This document shows, piece by piece, positions 7,153 through 16,263 of a DNA stretch of 64,000 bases. The stretch covers positions 298,729-362,728 of the forward strand of contig NZ_AMQH01000005.1 of the NCBI RefSeq assembly GCF_000300195.1, in the 5' to 3' direction. The stretch is from Clostridium tunisiense TJ (GTDB lineage: Bacteria > Bacillota > Clostridia > Clostridiales > Clostridiaceae). How positions within the stretch are numbered: position 1 is the stretch's first letter; each line of letters begins with the position of its first letter. The notes below the pieces were generated by a model. The model saw only the letters and a program-made list of their open reading frames with translations, did not search any database and was not told the DNA's origin. A program made the position numbers and the translations under genes.

Positions 7153-8580
7153 ATGCAAATTACTAGCAAAGTACAAGATAAAAAAGATGGATTATTAGAA
7201 AAACTTTTTCATTTAACTAAGTATGGAACTAGTGCTAAAACTGAGGTTCTTGCAGGTTTGACTACCTTTATAACCTTAGGTTATGCACTTTTAGTTATAC
7301 CAAATGTCTTAAAGGCTTCAGGAATGAATTCACAAGGAGCTCTTGGAGATGCCGCAAATGCACTTACAATTTTAAATGACCCTGTAGTAGGTTCTATATT
7401 TACTGCAACTTGTGTGTTATTTTTAATTTCAACTTTATTTATGGGGTTATATGCTAACTTACCCTATGCTTTAGGACCAGGAATGGGACTTGTAGCTTTC
7501 TTTACCTATGGTGTATGTTTAACTATGGGATTTACTTGGCAAGAGGCAGCTGCTGCAGTATTTATTTCAGGAATAGTATTTATTATTTGTACGGTAACTT
7601 CTCTTAGACAATTAATAGTGGATGCACTTCCAGAGAATATAAAGATTGCTATCACTTCAGGTATAGGACTATTTATAGCTCTTATCGGGCTGAAAAGTGG
7701 TGGTATAGTTGTGGCTAACCCAGGGACCCTAGTGTCTTTTGGAAGTTTCACAAATCCTAGTACTTTATTAACTATTATAGGAATTTTAGTAACCGGTATT
7801 CTTATGGCAAGAGGAACTAAGGGCGCTATGCTTATAGGGATTGTTGTAACAACTATAATTGGAATTCCCATGGGGATAACAAATATTCAGGGAGTACAAC
7901 TATTTTCAATGCCACCATCAATGATGCCAACCTTTGGTAAAATGGACTTTATTGGTCTTTTAACTCACAATGGCACAGGAATTATTGCAGCAATAACATC
8001 AGTTATAATGGTTATTTTAACTTTTTCATTAGTGGACATGTTTGACACTATAGGAACTCTTGTTGGAACAGCTCAAAAAGGTGATTTGTATGATGAAGAA
8101 GGAAAGCCAAGAGGAATGAACAGAGCACTTTTAGTGGATTCTATTTCAACTACAATTGGTGCATTATTTGGTCTTCCAACAGTTTCAACTTATCTTGAGT
8201 CTACATCAGGAATTGCAGAAGGTGGAAAAACTGGATTAACAGCAGTGGTAACAGCTGTACTATGTGGACTAACTTTATTCTTTGCTGGTTTTGTAGGAAT
8301 GGTTCCAGCTCAGGCTACAGCACCAGTACTAATAATTATTGGGTGTTTAATGCTAGAAACAATAAAAGAAGTTGACTTTTCTAGCTTTGATGAAGCATTG
8401 CCAGCTTTCTTTACTATAGCAATAATGCCATTTAGCTACTCTATAGCAAATGGAATAGCTTTTGGGATAATTAGCTACCCTATATTAAAAATTGCTGTAG
8501 GAAAAGGAAAAAAAGTTCATCCATTAATGTATATACTAGCAGCATTATTTATTTTAAGATATATATTAATACCTCAATAA
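7153..8580 (+). CDS. pbuG: Guanine/hypoxanthine permease (AzgA/PbuG family, NCS2)
   Basis: 475 residues, 12 or more hydrophobic segments. The N-terminal GLTTFITLGYALLVIPN and the central VDMFDTIGTLVG are typical of the AzgA/PbuG branch of NCS2 purine transporters, which import guanine and hypoxanthine with protons. The ATG at 7153 follows GGAGG; upstream in-frame codons run through the riboswitch terminator and are not coding. Control by the upstream guanine riboswitch means the gene is off when guanine is plentiful. Single-gene unit ending at a 14-bp hairpin terminator. Confidence 0.92.
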   Translation: MQITSKVQDKKDGLLEKLFHLTKYGTSAKTEVLAGLTTFITLGYALLVIPNVLKASGMNSQGALGDAANALTILNDPVVGSIFTATCVLFLISTLFMGLYANLPYALGPGMGLVAFFTYGVCLTMGFTWQEAAAAVFISGIVFIICTVTSLRQLIVDALPENIKIAITSGIGLFIALIGLKSGGIVVANPGTLVSFGSFTNPSTLLTIIGILVTGILMARGTKGAMLIGIVVTTIIGIPMGITNIQGVQLFSMPPSMMPTFGKMDFIGLLTHNGTGIIAAITSVIMVILTFSLVDMFDTIGTLVGTAQKGDLYDEEGKPRGMNRALLVDSISTTIGALFGLPTVSTYLESTSGIAEGGKTGLTAVVTAVLCGLTLFFAGFVGMVPAQATAPVLIIIGCLMLETIKEVDFSSFDEALPAFFTIAIMPFSYSIANGIAFGIISYPILKIAVGKGKKVHPLMYILAALFILRYILIPQ

Positions 8581-8590
8581 AAATAAATAG

Positions 8591-8657
8591 AACTTCCATC
8601 TTAAATTTGAATGTCATCTGCAAGGATTACAATTATATTAAGATGGAAGTTTTTTAT
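8591..8657 (+). terminator. Terminator of the purine permease gene
   Basis: AACTTCCATCTTAA (8591-8604) pairs with TTAAGATGGAAGTT (8638-8651) across a 33-base loop and is followed by TTTT. Confidence 0.8.
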
Positions 8658-8705
8658 TTAGATAGATTTTAAACTTTTCTCCAAAATTTCGTTTAGGAAG
8701 GAAAG

Positions 8706-8736
8706 TTTTAATTTTTATAGAAAATAAAAATTAAAA
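8706..8736. terminator. A/T-only hairpin downstream of msrA
   Basis: TTTTAATTTTTAT (8706-8718) and ATAAAAATTAAAA (8724-8736) form a perfect 13-bp stem made only of A and T, just past the msrA stop codon. Probably the 3' end of the msrA transcript. Confidence 0.45.
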
Positions 8737-8750
8737 GTGGCTAAAAATAT

Positions 8751-9320
8751 TTATTCTTCATAGATAGAATAATAATCTTCTCCCCAATATTGTTGTATAA
8801 ACTCATCTCTTCCAGATATGGAACGATCTTTTTTATATTCTACAGGGCTCTTTTTATAAAAATCTTGATGGAATTCCTCAGCATCATAGAATTTAGAAGC
8901 AGGTAATATTCTTGTTACTACAGCATCAGGGAATCTACCAGATTCATTTAACTCTTTTTTAGATTCTTCAGCTACAGTCTTTTGTTCCTCATTAGTGTAA
9001 AAAATAGCTGCTCTGTAAGAAGAACCCCTATCTTGGAATTGGCCCTCATCATCCATAGGATTGATTTGTCTCCAAAAGGCTTGTAATAGCTTTTCATAGC
9101 TTATAACTTTAGGGTCATAGGTTATTTTAATAACTTCGAAGTGTCCTGAAGTTTGAGATTTTACATCTTTGTAGGTTGGGTTTTCGAGGTGACCTCCCAT
9201 GTATCCTGATTTCACTTCAATAATTCCATCTAGGATATCAAAGGGAGAAACCATGCACCAAAAGCATCCTCCTGCAAAAATCGCAGTGCTATAGGTTGTA
9301 TTAATATTATCTAAGTTCAT
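8751..9320 (-). CDS. msrA: Peptide methionine-S-sulfoxide reductase MsrA
   Basis: 189 residues. The catalytic motif GCFWC lies at residues 18-22 with Cys19 as nucleophile, and the family motifs GYMGG, NPTY, GHFEV, FWRQINP and Q-DRG-SYR follow in order; EEFHQDF near the end is also typical. It reduces S-methionine sulfoxide in damaged proteins, using thioredoxin. The ATG at 9320 stands 8 bases after GGAG; an in-frame GTG at 9329 is inferior. No MsrB domain is fused. Monocistronic oxidative-stress repair gene, in keeping with nox and ferritin elsewhere in the window. Confidence 0.95.
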   Translation of the reverse strand: MNLDNINTTYSTAIFAGGCFWCMVSPFDILDGIIEVKSGYMGGHLENPTYKDVKSQTSGHFEVIKITYDPKVISYEKLLQAFWRQINPMDDEGQFQDRGSSYRAAIFYTNEEQKTVAEESKKELNESGRFPDAVVTRILPASKFYDAEEFHQDFYKKSPVEYKKDRSISGRDEFIQQYWGEDYYSIYEE

Positions 9321-9421
9321 TGTAAACACTCCTTTGTAATAAATAGCATATATTAAATTTTATCTCATAATTTCAATTAAAGAAAGAATTTTAATTATGA
9401 TTATAGTTTGCAAAAAAACAC

Positions 9422-9450
9422 TTGCATAATATTTTAAATCATGTTATATT
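9422..9450 (+). promoter_or_regulatory. Promoter of the zinc-ribbon gene
   Basis: TTGCAT (9422-9427), 17-bp spacer, TATATT (9445-9450). It implies a 5' leader of about 115 bases ahead of the coding region at 9574. Confidence 0.6.
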
Positions 9451-9501
9451 AAGATAGTCAGGTAGCAAAAGCTACTTGTAGAGAGATTTAATTTGATAAG
9501 C

Positions 9502-9570
9502 AACATTTCCATTTTTCGGAACAATGTGAATCAGTTTTTAAATCTTAATACGAAGAAAAGGGGAAATGTT
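9502..9570 (+). promoter_or_regulatory. Leader able to sequester the ribosome binding site
   Basis: AACATTTCC (9502-9510) is perfectly complementary to GGAAATGTT (9562-9570), which covers the ribosome site immediately before the start codon. The same left segment can instead pair locally as ACATT (9503-9507) with AATGT (9523-9527), plus CC/GG. The two folds exclude each other, so a temperature- or factor-dependent translational switch is plausible (inference). Confidence 0.5.
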
Positions 9571-9573
9571 TAA

Positions 9574-9735
9574 ATGGCAGATAAAACTTTAACATGCAAA
9601 GATTGCGGAAAAGAATTCATATTCACTGAGGGAGAGCAAGCTTTCTACAAAGAAAAAGGATTCGAAAACGAGCCACAAAGATGTGCTGATTGCAGAAGAG
9701 CAAAGAAGCAACAAAACAACGGATTCAGAAGATAA
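9574..9735 (+). CDS. Small zinc-ribbon protein (zf_Tbcl type)
   Basis: 53 residues; too short for many gene callers but clearly coding. It has a CKDCGKEF pair and a CADCRR pair 27 residues later, a four-cysteine zinc ribbon, and ends in a basic tail RRAKKQQNNGFRR suited to nucleic acid binding. It matches the family of short zinc-binding proteins often annotated next to or fused with cold-shock proteins (PF13451, from memory). The ribosome site AAAAGGGG is partly buried in a predicted leader hairpin. Own promoter and terminator. Function unknown; RNA or DNA binding is inferred. Confidence 0.85.
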   Translation: MADKTLTCKDCGKEFIFTEGEQAFYKEKGFENEPQRCADCRRAKKQQNNGFRR

Positions 9736-9753
9736 TATCATTTGAATTAACAA

Positions 9754-9787
9754 CTCTGTAAGAAGAAATTCTTATAGGGTTTTTTTA
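9754..9787 (+). terminator. Terminator of the zinc-ribbon gene
   Basis: An 11-bp stem (9754-9764 with 9769-9779, including GU pairs) with a GAAA loop is followed by eight T. Confidence 0.88.
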
Positions 9788-9895
9788 TTTTTACAAAAGT
9801 TATTGAATTAAAACAATAACTTTTTTTAGTTTAGTTTTTATAAAAATCTGCAACAATGGTATAATGTAAGGGACAAAAAATTTGAGGTGGAATGA

Positions 9896-12136
9896 ATGAT
9901 TAATAAAGCTTTAGAAGTTTTAAATAAATATTATGGTTATAGCTCCTTTAGGAAAGGGCAGGATAAAATAATTGAGGAAATATTAAGGGGTAACGATACT
10001 GTGGCTATTATGCCAACTGGTGGAGGAAAATCTATTTGTTATCAAGTACCTGCCTTACTTTTAGAGGGTGTAACTTTAGTTATTTCCCCCTTAATATCCC
10101 TTATGAAGGATCAAGTTGATAGTATTAGGGAGTTAGGAGTTGAAGCTGCATATATAAATAGTTCTTTAAGCAATAATGATATAGCAGCAATATTAGAAAA
10201 ACTTGAAAGAGGACAATTAAAAATTGTTTATATTGCGCCCGAAAGATTAGAATCAAATAGTTTTATTTCCCTTATAAGAGATATAAATATTTCACAAGTA
10301 GCAATAGATGAAGCACATTGTGTTTCTCAGTGGGGACATGATTTTAGAACTAGTTATAGAAATGTTAAAGGGTTTATTAAGTCTTTAAATAAGAGGCCTA
10401 TTGTTACTGCTTTTACAGCTACAGCTACTGAGGAAGTTAGGGAGGATATTGTAAGTCTTCTTAACTTATCTAGACCTAAAGTTTTTATTCAAGGGTTTGA
10501 TAGGGAGAATTTAAAAATTCAGGTTATAAAGGGGTTAAGTAAAAAAGAGTTTTTGCTTAATTATATAAAAGAGAATAGTGAATTGTCAGGAATTATTTAT
10601 ACAGCGACAAGAAATGAAACGGATAAGGTTTATGAAGCATTAACAGCGAGAGGCTACTCCGTAGGAAGATATCATGCAGGGTTGTCTGAAAGCGAAAGAA
10701 CTGAAAACCAGGAGGCTTTTGTTTATGACAGAGTAAATATTATGGTGGCTACAAATGCCTTCGGTATGGGAATAGATAAACCTAATATTAGGTATGTAAT
10801 TCATTACAATATGCCTAAAAATATAGAAAGTTATTACCAAGAAATAGGAAGAGCCGGTAGAGATGGAGAAAAAAGTGAATGTATTCTACTGTTTTCACCT
10901 TCTGATGTACATACCCAAAAGTATATTATTGATGTTGGAACTAACAATCCAGAAAGAAAAATTAACGAATATAAGAAACTTAAGCAAATTATGGACTTTG
11001 TCCATTGTAATTCTTGCCTCAGAAATTATATACTAAATTACTTTGGAGAGGAAACCTCTAGGGAATGTGACAATTGTAGCAGTTGCAATCTAGAAGGGGA
11101 ACTTATTGATAAGACGATTGATGCTCAAAAGGTTTTATCTTGTGTATATAGAATGAACAGACCTTATGGAGTTAATATGATAATTGATGTGCTTAGAGGT
11201 TCCCAAAATAAGAAACTTAAGGATTTAAGATTAGATGAACTATCTACCTATGGAATTATGAAGGATTATTCAAAAGAAGGATTAAAGGAGTTTATAAATA
11301 CCCTAATTGCCCATTCTTTTTTAGACTCTGTTGAGGGGGAGTATCCTGTTATAAAACTTAATCAAAAGTCTGTAGAGGTGCTCAAAGGCAGAGAAAAAGT
11401 AATATTTAAAGAACCTAAAAAGGTAGAGAAGGTAGTAATAAATAATGATTTATTCGAGTCCTTAAGAAATCTAAGAAGAGAGTTAGCAGCAAAAGAAGGG
11501 GTACCACCTTATATTATCTTTGGAGATAGTTCTTTAAAAGAAATGAGTGTTAGATATCCTAGTACATTAGAGCAATTTTTAGATATCAGTGGAGTTGGAG
11601 AAGTAAAAGCAAATAAATATGCAAGTTATTTTATTGAAGCCATAGTAGCGCATTTAGAGGAAAATGGCATTCAGGTTACCTGGACTTTTAAAAAGGAAGG
11701 AAAAGCTACATCTATTCTCAAAGCTGATGGGAATATGGAGGAGCATAAGGAGCCTATTACTAAAACTCATGAGAGCAAAACTAGTGATGAAAATAGTACA
11801 TCTGATTCAGAGAAGAAAAGTAAAGAAAAATCCTACGAAGTTACCATTAGTATGATAAGGGATAAAAAATCTTTAGGACAAATTTCTGTTGAAAGGGAAA
11901 TAGCATTAACCACAGTTTTAACACATGTAACAGAGTTTCTTACTACAGGAAGTCCCGTGGATTTTTCAGTGGATTTTACTGATGTGTTTGATGAGAAAAC
12001 AGAAAGCTTAGTAATGGAAGCAATAAAAGAAGTGGGAGCAAACAAGTTAAAACCTATTAAAGAAAAACTACCAGATTATATTACTTATGATCAAATAAAA
12101 GGAGTTGTGTTGAAAAATTACTCAAATCTTGTTTAG
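9896..12136 (+). CDS. recQ: RecQ-family ATP-dependent DNA helicase
   Basis: 746 residues. Helicase motif I MPTGGGKSICYQ is near residues 40-51, motif II DEAH at 138-141 with the RecQ-specific HCVSQWGHDFR after it, motif III TAFTATAT near 164 and motif VI GRAGRDG near 320. The zinc-binding cysteines (CNSC, CDNC, C) lie at about 368-401. An HRDC domain covers about 518-590, and an acidic Ser/Lys/Glu-rich linker leads to a C-terminal helix-turn-helix region. It unwinds DNA 3' to 5' in recombination and fork repair. GAGGTGG precedes the ATG. The linker plus extra C-terminal domain make it longer than E. coli RecQ. Confidence 0.93.
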   Translation: MINKALEVLNKYYGYSSFRKGQDKIIEEILRGNDTVAIMPTGGGKSICYQVPALLLEGVTLVISPLISLMKDQVDSIRELGVEAAYINSSLSNNDIAAILEKLERGQLKIVYIAPERLESNSFISLIRDINISQVAIDEAHCVSQWGHDFRTSYRNVKGFIKSLNKRPIVTAFTATATEEVREDIVSLLNLSRPKVFIQGFDRENLKIQVIKGLSKKEFLLNYIKENSELSGIIYTATRNETDKVYEALTARGYSVGRYHAGLSESERTENQEAFVYDRVNIMVATNAFGMGIDKPNIRYVIHYNMPKNIESYYQEIGRAGRDGEKSECILLFSPSDVHTQKYIIDVGTNNPERKINEYKKLKQIMDFVHCNSCLRNYILNYFGEETSRECDNCSSCNLEGELIDKTIDAQKVLSCVYRMNRPYGVNMIIDVLRGSQNKKLKDLRLDELSTYGIMKDYSKEGLKEFINTLIAHSFLDSVEGEYPVIKLNQKSVEVLKGREKVIFKEPKKVEKVVINNDLFESLRNLRRELAAKEGVPPYIIFGDSSLKEMSVRYPSTLEQFLDISGVGEVKANKYASYFIEAIVAHLEENGIQVTWTFKKEGKATSILKADGNMEEHKEPITKTHESKTSDENSTSDSEKKSKEKSYEVTISMIRDKKSLGQISVEREIALTTVLTHVTEFLTTGSPVDFSVDFTDVFDEKTESLVMEAIKEVGANKLKPIKEKLPDYITYDQIKGVVLKNYSNLV

Positions 12137-12205
12137 ATTAAATAAAGAGAGCTAAGCTTTTAATACTGGAACCTTTTTCTTATAAAATCAAATGCTGGAG
12201 CATAT

Positions 12206-12264
12206 AATAGATTAACAACATATTATATAGAGAGAATATGTTATGAATAAGTTGTTAATCTATT
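12206..12264 (+). promoter_or_regulatory. Long hairpin abutting the holin gene ribosome site
   Basis: Fourteen bases at 12206-12219 are perfectly complementary to 12251-12264, with an inner stem AACATATT (12217-12224)/AATATGTT (12235-12242). It ends two bases before the GGGAGGGG ribosome site of the next gene and has no T-run, so it looks like a translational or stability element rather than a terminator. Confidence 0.5.
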
Positions 12265-12278
12265 TGGGAGGGGTAAGC

Positions 12279-12536
12279 ATGGACTTAGGAAAATTTATAA
12301 TTGACCAAGCTCTAATTCTTGTTCCAGCACTATATGTTATAGGTATGTTTCTTAAGAATACACCAGCGGTTAAGGATTGGACAATCCCGTATATATTGCT
12401 AGTAGGTGGAATTATAGGCGCAATAGCTATAATGGGATTAAGTGTATCATCAGTAATTCAAGGAATATTAGTTACAGGTGTAACAGTGTTTACTAATCAA
12501 TTAATTAAACAGACAGCAAAAAAGGATGAAGAGTAA
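12279..12536 (+). CDS. Holin-like small membrane protein
   Basis: 85 residues with three hydrophobic segments (about 8-24, 33-55 and 59-76) and a charged tail KKDEE. The size, topology and sequence resemble the phage holin family typified by Clostridium/Bacillus small holins (Phage_holin_5_2 type, from memory). Chromosomal copies without phage neighbours are common in clostridia, and nothing else here is phage-like. The ATG at 12279 is 5 bases after GGGAGGGG; an upstream in-frame ATG at 12243 lies inside the leader hairpin and has no ribosome site. Role in lysis, export or stress is not established. Confidence 0.6.
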   Translation: MDLGKFIIDQALILVPALYVIGMFLKNTPAVKDWTIPYILLVGGIIGAIAIMGLSVSSVIQGILVTGVTVFTNQLIKQTAKKDEE

Positions 12537-12550
12537 AAAGAATAATATTA

Positions 12551-12587
12551 AAAAGGGTAATCTCTAGAAACAGGGATTACCTTTTTG
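12551..12587 (+). terminator. Terminator of the holin-like gene
   Basis: AAAGGGTAATCTC pairs with GGGATTACCTTT (one GU pair) around an AGAAACA-type loop, ending in TTTTT. Confidence 0.85.
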
Positions 12588-12643
12588 TTTGTAGAAATAT
12601 TAACTTTTAGGGAGAGTAAAATCCTGACTAACCTATCTTACTA

Positions 12644-12665
12644 AATTGTAAGATAAGTATTTTTA
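12644..12665. promoter_or_regulatory. Dyad upstream of the ABC exporter
   Basis: TATCTTAC (12644-12651) and GTAAGATA (12658-12665) form 8-bp arms around 6 bases, followed by a partial repeat of the GTAAG half-site a few bases on. It sits ahead of an ABC exporter whose own response regulator is encoded downstream, so an operator for that regulator is plausible; a weak terminator is the alternative since TTTTT follows. Confidence 0.4.
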
Positions 12666-12815
12666 TTGTAAGGTAACTGAAATGGAGTAGGAAATCTAAA
12701 AAGGCTATAATAGGAATATAAGTTAAGAACATATGAGTGTAAAGAAAGTAGCTTTTAAAAAATAATTATAGGAATTTAGTATAAAGAATTAATTATTAGA
12801 AAAGGAGATTAATTT

Positions 12816-13508
12816 ATGGAAATTTTAAAGGTAGAAAGTTTAAGCAAGATATATGGTAAAGGGGATAATAAGGTAGAAGCTCTTAAAAATATTAGCATAT
12901 CAATCAATAAGGGTGAATTTGTAGCAGTTGTAGGGGCTTCAGGGTCAGGAAAAAGTACTTTGCTTCACTTACTAGGAGGGCTAGATAAGCCAAGTAGTGG
13001 AAAGGTTATTATAGATGGTGAAAGTATTTATGACTACAAAGAAGAAAAGTTAGCTATATTTAGAAGAAGAAAAATAGGATTTGTTTTTCAGTTTTTCAAC
13101 TTAATACCTGTATTAGATGTAGAAGAAAATATATCTCTTCCAGCACTTCTTGATAACGATAAGGTAGATAAGGGATACTTAAAAGAGTTAATCCAAATCT
13201 TAGGCCTTGAGGAAAGAAGAAGTCATCTTCCTTCTGAACTGTCGGGTGGACAACAGCAAAGAGTTTCCATTGGAAGAGCACTTCTTAATAAACCAGCAAT
13301 AATCTTAGCTGACGAGCCAACAGGAAACTTAGATAGTAAGAACTCAAAGGAAGTTATTGAACTCTTAAAGCTTACAGCAAGAAAGTACAATCAAACTTTA
13401 ATTTTAATAACTCATGATGTAAATATAGCATCTATGGCAGACAGAGTTATTACGATTGAAGACGGTGAAATAACTTCAGATAAGTATTTGAGAAATAAGG
13501 TTGGCTAA
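12816..13508 (+). CDS. ABC transporter ATP-binding protein (LolD/MacB-type)
   Basis: 230 residues. Walker A GASGSGKST near residue 40, Q-loop FVFQFFNLIP near 88, signature LSGGQQQRVSIGRAL near 138 and Walker B ILADEPTGNLDS near 160. The FVFQFFNL and DEPTGNLDS forms are hallmarks of the MacB/LolD/BceA branch, whose partners are FtsX-type permeases that export or extract antimicrobial peptides and lipids using mechanical work. The partner permease follows 132 bp later. Good AAAGGAG site before the ATG. Likely induced through the adjacent two-component system. Confidence 0.92.
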   Translation: MEILKVESLSKIYGKGDNKVEALKNISISINKGEFVAVVGASGSGKSTLLHLLGGLDKPSSGKVIIDGESIYDYKEEKLAIFRRRKIGFVFQFFNLIPVLDVEENISLPALLDNDKVDKGYLKELIQILGLEERRSHLPSELSGGQQQRVSIGRALLNKPAIILADEPTGNLDSKNSKEVIELLKLTARKYNQTLILITHDVNIASMADRVITIEDGEITSDKYLRNKVG

Positions 13509-13640
13509 AATATTCATATTAAAGTGGTACTTAAAAATAAATTTAGCTAAATAGCTAGGAAGATAAAAATATTAAGTTATTTTCTCAGAAAAATAAAATT
13601 AAGAATTGAGCAAAGATAACATAAAGCAGGAGGTAGCAAG

Positions 13641-16157
13641 GTGATTACTGAATTTAAACAGCTTTCAAATAGATATTTAAAAGCTAATAAGAAAAGAACT
13701 ATTTTAACCATTATTGGAATAGTATTGTCTGTAGCATTAATCTCCACCATAGGTCTTTTCTTTAAAAGTATACAACAAACTGAATTAGAGGATGCCAAGC
13801 ATGATTATGGTTCATATCATGTATCATATAAAAAAATTAATGAAGAGTTTGTAAATAAGATAGTGAATAATCCAAGGGTTGGTAGAAATGGCTTATATAG
13901 CACTGGCGAAGAAATAGAAATATCAGATAAGTTAAAGGTTTATCCTGTAGTGGCTTCAGATAAGGCATTAGAACTAACCCCTTATAGAGTAACAGAAGGA
14001 AGACTTCCGGAGAGAGAGAATGAAATAGCCATTGAAAAGTGGGCTATTAAACACATAAATAATAATGCTAAAGTTGGGGAAAAAATTAAAATTAAGGATA
14101 AAGAGTATTTATTAGTAGGTTTTTTAGCAAATAATATAAAGAATCAATCAGAAAATACATCAATGATACTATTTAATAGTAACAATATAAATATTGAAAA
14201 TGCAGTTTTATTAGTAGAAGTAAATCCAAAAGCTAATTTAAAAAAAGCTGTAAAAGAATTAGTTGCCTTAGGTGAAAAAGATAATGTAAGTACAAATAAT
14301 ATGATATTAGGGTTACAGGGAGCAGGAGAAGATAGCTCTTCGTGGAAAGGAATTTATTCTACTGTAGCAATAATAGTCTCAATAGTGGTAGTTTGTACCA
14401 TTGCAGTTATCTATAATTCTTTCCAGATAAGTGTTGTGGAAAGAGTTAAACAATTTGGCCTTTTAAGAGCTGTGGGAGCCACTCCAAAACAAATAAGAAA
14501 GTTAGTATTTAAAGAAGCAACCACAGTAGCAATAATTGCAATTCCTCTAGGATTAATCTTTGGAATTATAGCTCTTTTAGGAATAAAGCTTACCTTTAAG
14601 CTAATTGGGGCAGATTCAGTTATGAATATTAGACTAACTATATCCTATATGGTTTTAGCTATAAGTGCATTAGTTGGAGTAATATCAATATACATTTCAG
14701 CCTTCATACCAGCTCACTTTGCAGGGAAGATATCACCTTTAGTTGCTATTAGTAGTAGAGCTACTATTACTAAAGAAAGAATTAAAAAGAGAAAATCAGG
14801 AATAGCTAGCAAGATTTTAGGTTTTGAAGGAGCACTTGCTTCTAAGAATATGAAAAGAAATAGGAAAAGATACAGAATAACTGTTTTTTCTATAGTAATT
14901 AGTGTAGTTTTATTCATAACCTTTAAATCCTTTATGGACATGTCACTGAATGTATCTGCAGACCTTAATGAATCACAGAATATACATTTTACAGTTTGGC
15001 CTGAGTACAATGATGGTGAGAATAGAATATTTATTGAACAGAAGTTAGTAGAGGACATAAAAACTCTTCCAATGGTAGAAAAAGAATATAAAAGGTACGA
15101 TACCGACTACTTAAAAGGAACTATAAGCAAAGAGAAAAAAGTTCAAGAAGTAGATAACATAGGAAATGTCTATAAGTCAACAAATCTAGGAGATAACAAC
15201 CTTGGAATAGATAGTGCTATAACCATTTATGATGATAACTCATTAGAAATTTCTAAAAAATATATAAAAAGTGGATCTATAGATAAAGATGCTTTAAATA
15301 AAGAAAATGGTGTAATCCTAATTGGTAAGAATAGAATATTTAATGAAAAAACAAAAAACACCTATTATGGTCAGATTGCAGACTTAAAGGTTGGGGATGA
15401 AATTGAACTAGAAGCTTATAGTGATGATAATGACAGAGATAAATCTTCAGTGGGAACTTCTTTAGAATTTAATAAGGGTAATACTAAAAAGGTAAAAGTT
15501 ATGGCAATACTTGAAACCAGCCCATTTTACTATATGGGAGGTGGTAGAGCTTTAAATCTTATAAGCACCAAAGAAGTCGTTGAGAGCTTGGTTGGAAAAG
15601 GTGAACTGAAACCTACAAGCTTAGATATTCAAATTAAAGATCCGAAAGAAGAGATTCAAGCAAAAGAGAAAATCGAGGAAAAAGTAAAAATAAATCCAGC
15701 TTTAATGATAATAAACAATATTGATGAAAATAGAAAAGTTAAATCTTCTATATTAATGGTACAAATATTGTTATATGGCTTTGTAACGGTTGTATCGTTA
15801 ATTGGTAGTGTAAATATTATTAATACCTTAACAACTAATATTATTCTTAGAAAAAAAGAGTTTTCTACTTTAAAATCCATAGGATTAACCCAAAAGGGGT
15901 TAAAGAAGATAATTGTTTTAGAAGGGTTATTATATGGAGTAGTAGGAACTATATATGGCTCAATAATAGGAACAGGGTTATCTTACCTAATGGGTGGTGG
16001 AATGAATGCTGCAAGGGAATTTAAATGGGTAATTCCTTGGAATGCTATAGGAATAGCAGGTGTTGCAGCTTTAGTAATAGGATATCTTTCAGTTTTGGCA
16101 CCATTAAAAAGAATTGGCAATGAGAATTTAATTGAGGGTATAAGAGAAGACTTTTAA
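13641..16157 (+). CDS. FtsX-type ABC transporter permease (MacB-like, two FtsX domains)
   Basis: 838 residues, starting with GTG after AGGAGG. A first transmembrane helix near residues 20-40 leads into an extracytoplasmic MacB-type domain, then an FtsX domain with three helices (about 235-360). Another membrane helix near 410-430 starts a second extracytoplasmic region, and a second FtsX domain with three helices closes the protein (about 700-830). The EFSTLKSIGLTQKGL and ERVKQFGLLRAVGATPKQ stretches are the usual FtsX coupling regions. This two-repeat architecture is found in Gram-positive antibiotic or bacteriocin resistance exporters. Substrate unknown. Confidence 0.88.
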   Translation: MITEFKQLSNRYLKANKKRTILTIIGIVLSVALISTIGLFFKSIQQTELEDAKHDYGSYHVSYKKINEEFVNKIVNNPRVGRNGLYSTGEEIEISDKLKVYPVVASDKALELTPYRVTEGRLPERENEIAIEKWAIKHINNNAKVGEKIKIKDKEYLLVGFLANNIKNQSENTSMILFNSNNINIENAVLLVEVNPKANLKKAVKELVALGEKDNVSTNNMILGLQGAGEDSSSWKGIYSTVAIIVSIVVVCTIAVIYNSFQISVVERVKQFGLLRAVGATPKQIRKLVFKEATTVAIIAIPLGLIFGIIALLGIKLTFKLIGADSVMNIRLTISYMVLAISALVGVISIYISAFIPAHFAGKISPLVAISSRATITKERIKKRKSGIASKILGFEGALASKNMKRNRKRYRITVFSIVISVVLFITFKSFMDMSLNVSADLNESQNIHFTVWPEYNDGENRIFIEQKLVEDIKTLPMVEKEYKRYDTDYLKGTISKEKKVQEVDNIGNVYKSTNLGDNNLGIDSAITIYDDNSLEISKKYIKSGSIDKDALNKENGVILIGKNRIFNEKTKNTYYGQIADLKVGDEIELEAYSDDNDRDKSSVGTSLEFNKGNTKKVKVMAILETSPFYYMGGGRALNLISTKEVVESLVGKGELKPTSLDIQIKDPKEEIQAKEKIEEKVKINPALMIINNIDENRKVKSSILMVQILLYGFVTVVSLIGSVNIINTLTTNIILRKKEFSTLKSIGLTQKGLKKIIVLEGLLYGVVGTIYGSIIGTGLSYLMGGGMNAAREFKWVIPWNAIGIAGVAALVIGYLSVLAPLKRIGNENLIEGIREDF

Positions 16158-16176
16158 ATAAAAGGGGAAAATAATG

Positions 16177-16207
16177 AGAAGGGGTCAGGGTAACTGACTC
16201 TTTTTCT
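16177..16207 (+). terminator. Terminator between exporter and two-component genes
   Basis: GGGGTCAG and CTGACTCTTTTT form a stem with a GGTAA loop and a T-run. It may separate or attenuate transcription from the exporter into the regulator genes. Confidence 0.7.
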
Positions 16208-16263
16208 GTTTATAGTTTAAAGAATACTGATTTTGGGTTAAAATGTTTTTGTGAGGTGAGTTT

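Noticed and set aside
11664..11855. Frame-shifted 63-codon open frame inside recQ
   Set aside because: Lies within the Lys/Glu/Ser-rich linker of recQ in another frame; low-complexity artefact.
12279..12536. Holin-like gene as evidence of a prophage
   Set aside because: No other phage genes, integrase or attachment sites around it; flanked by ordinary chromosomal genes.
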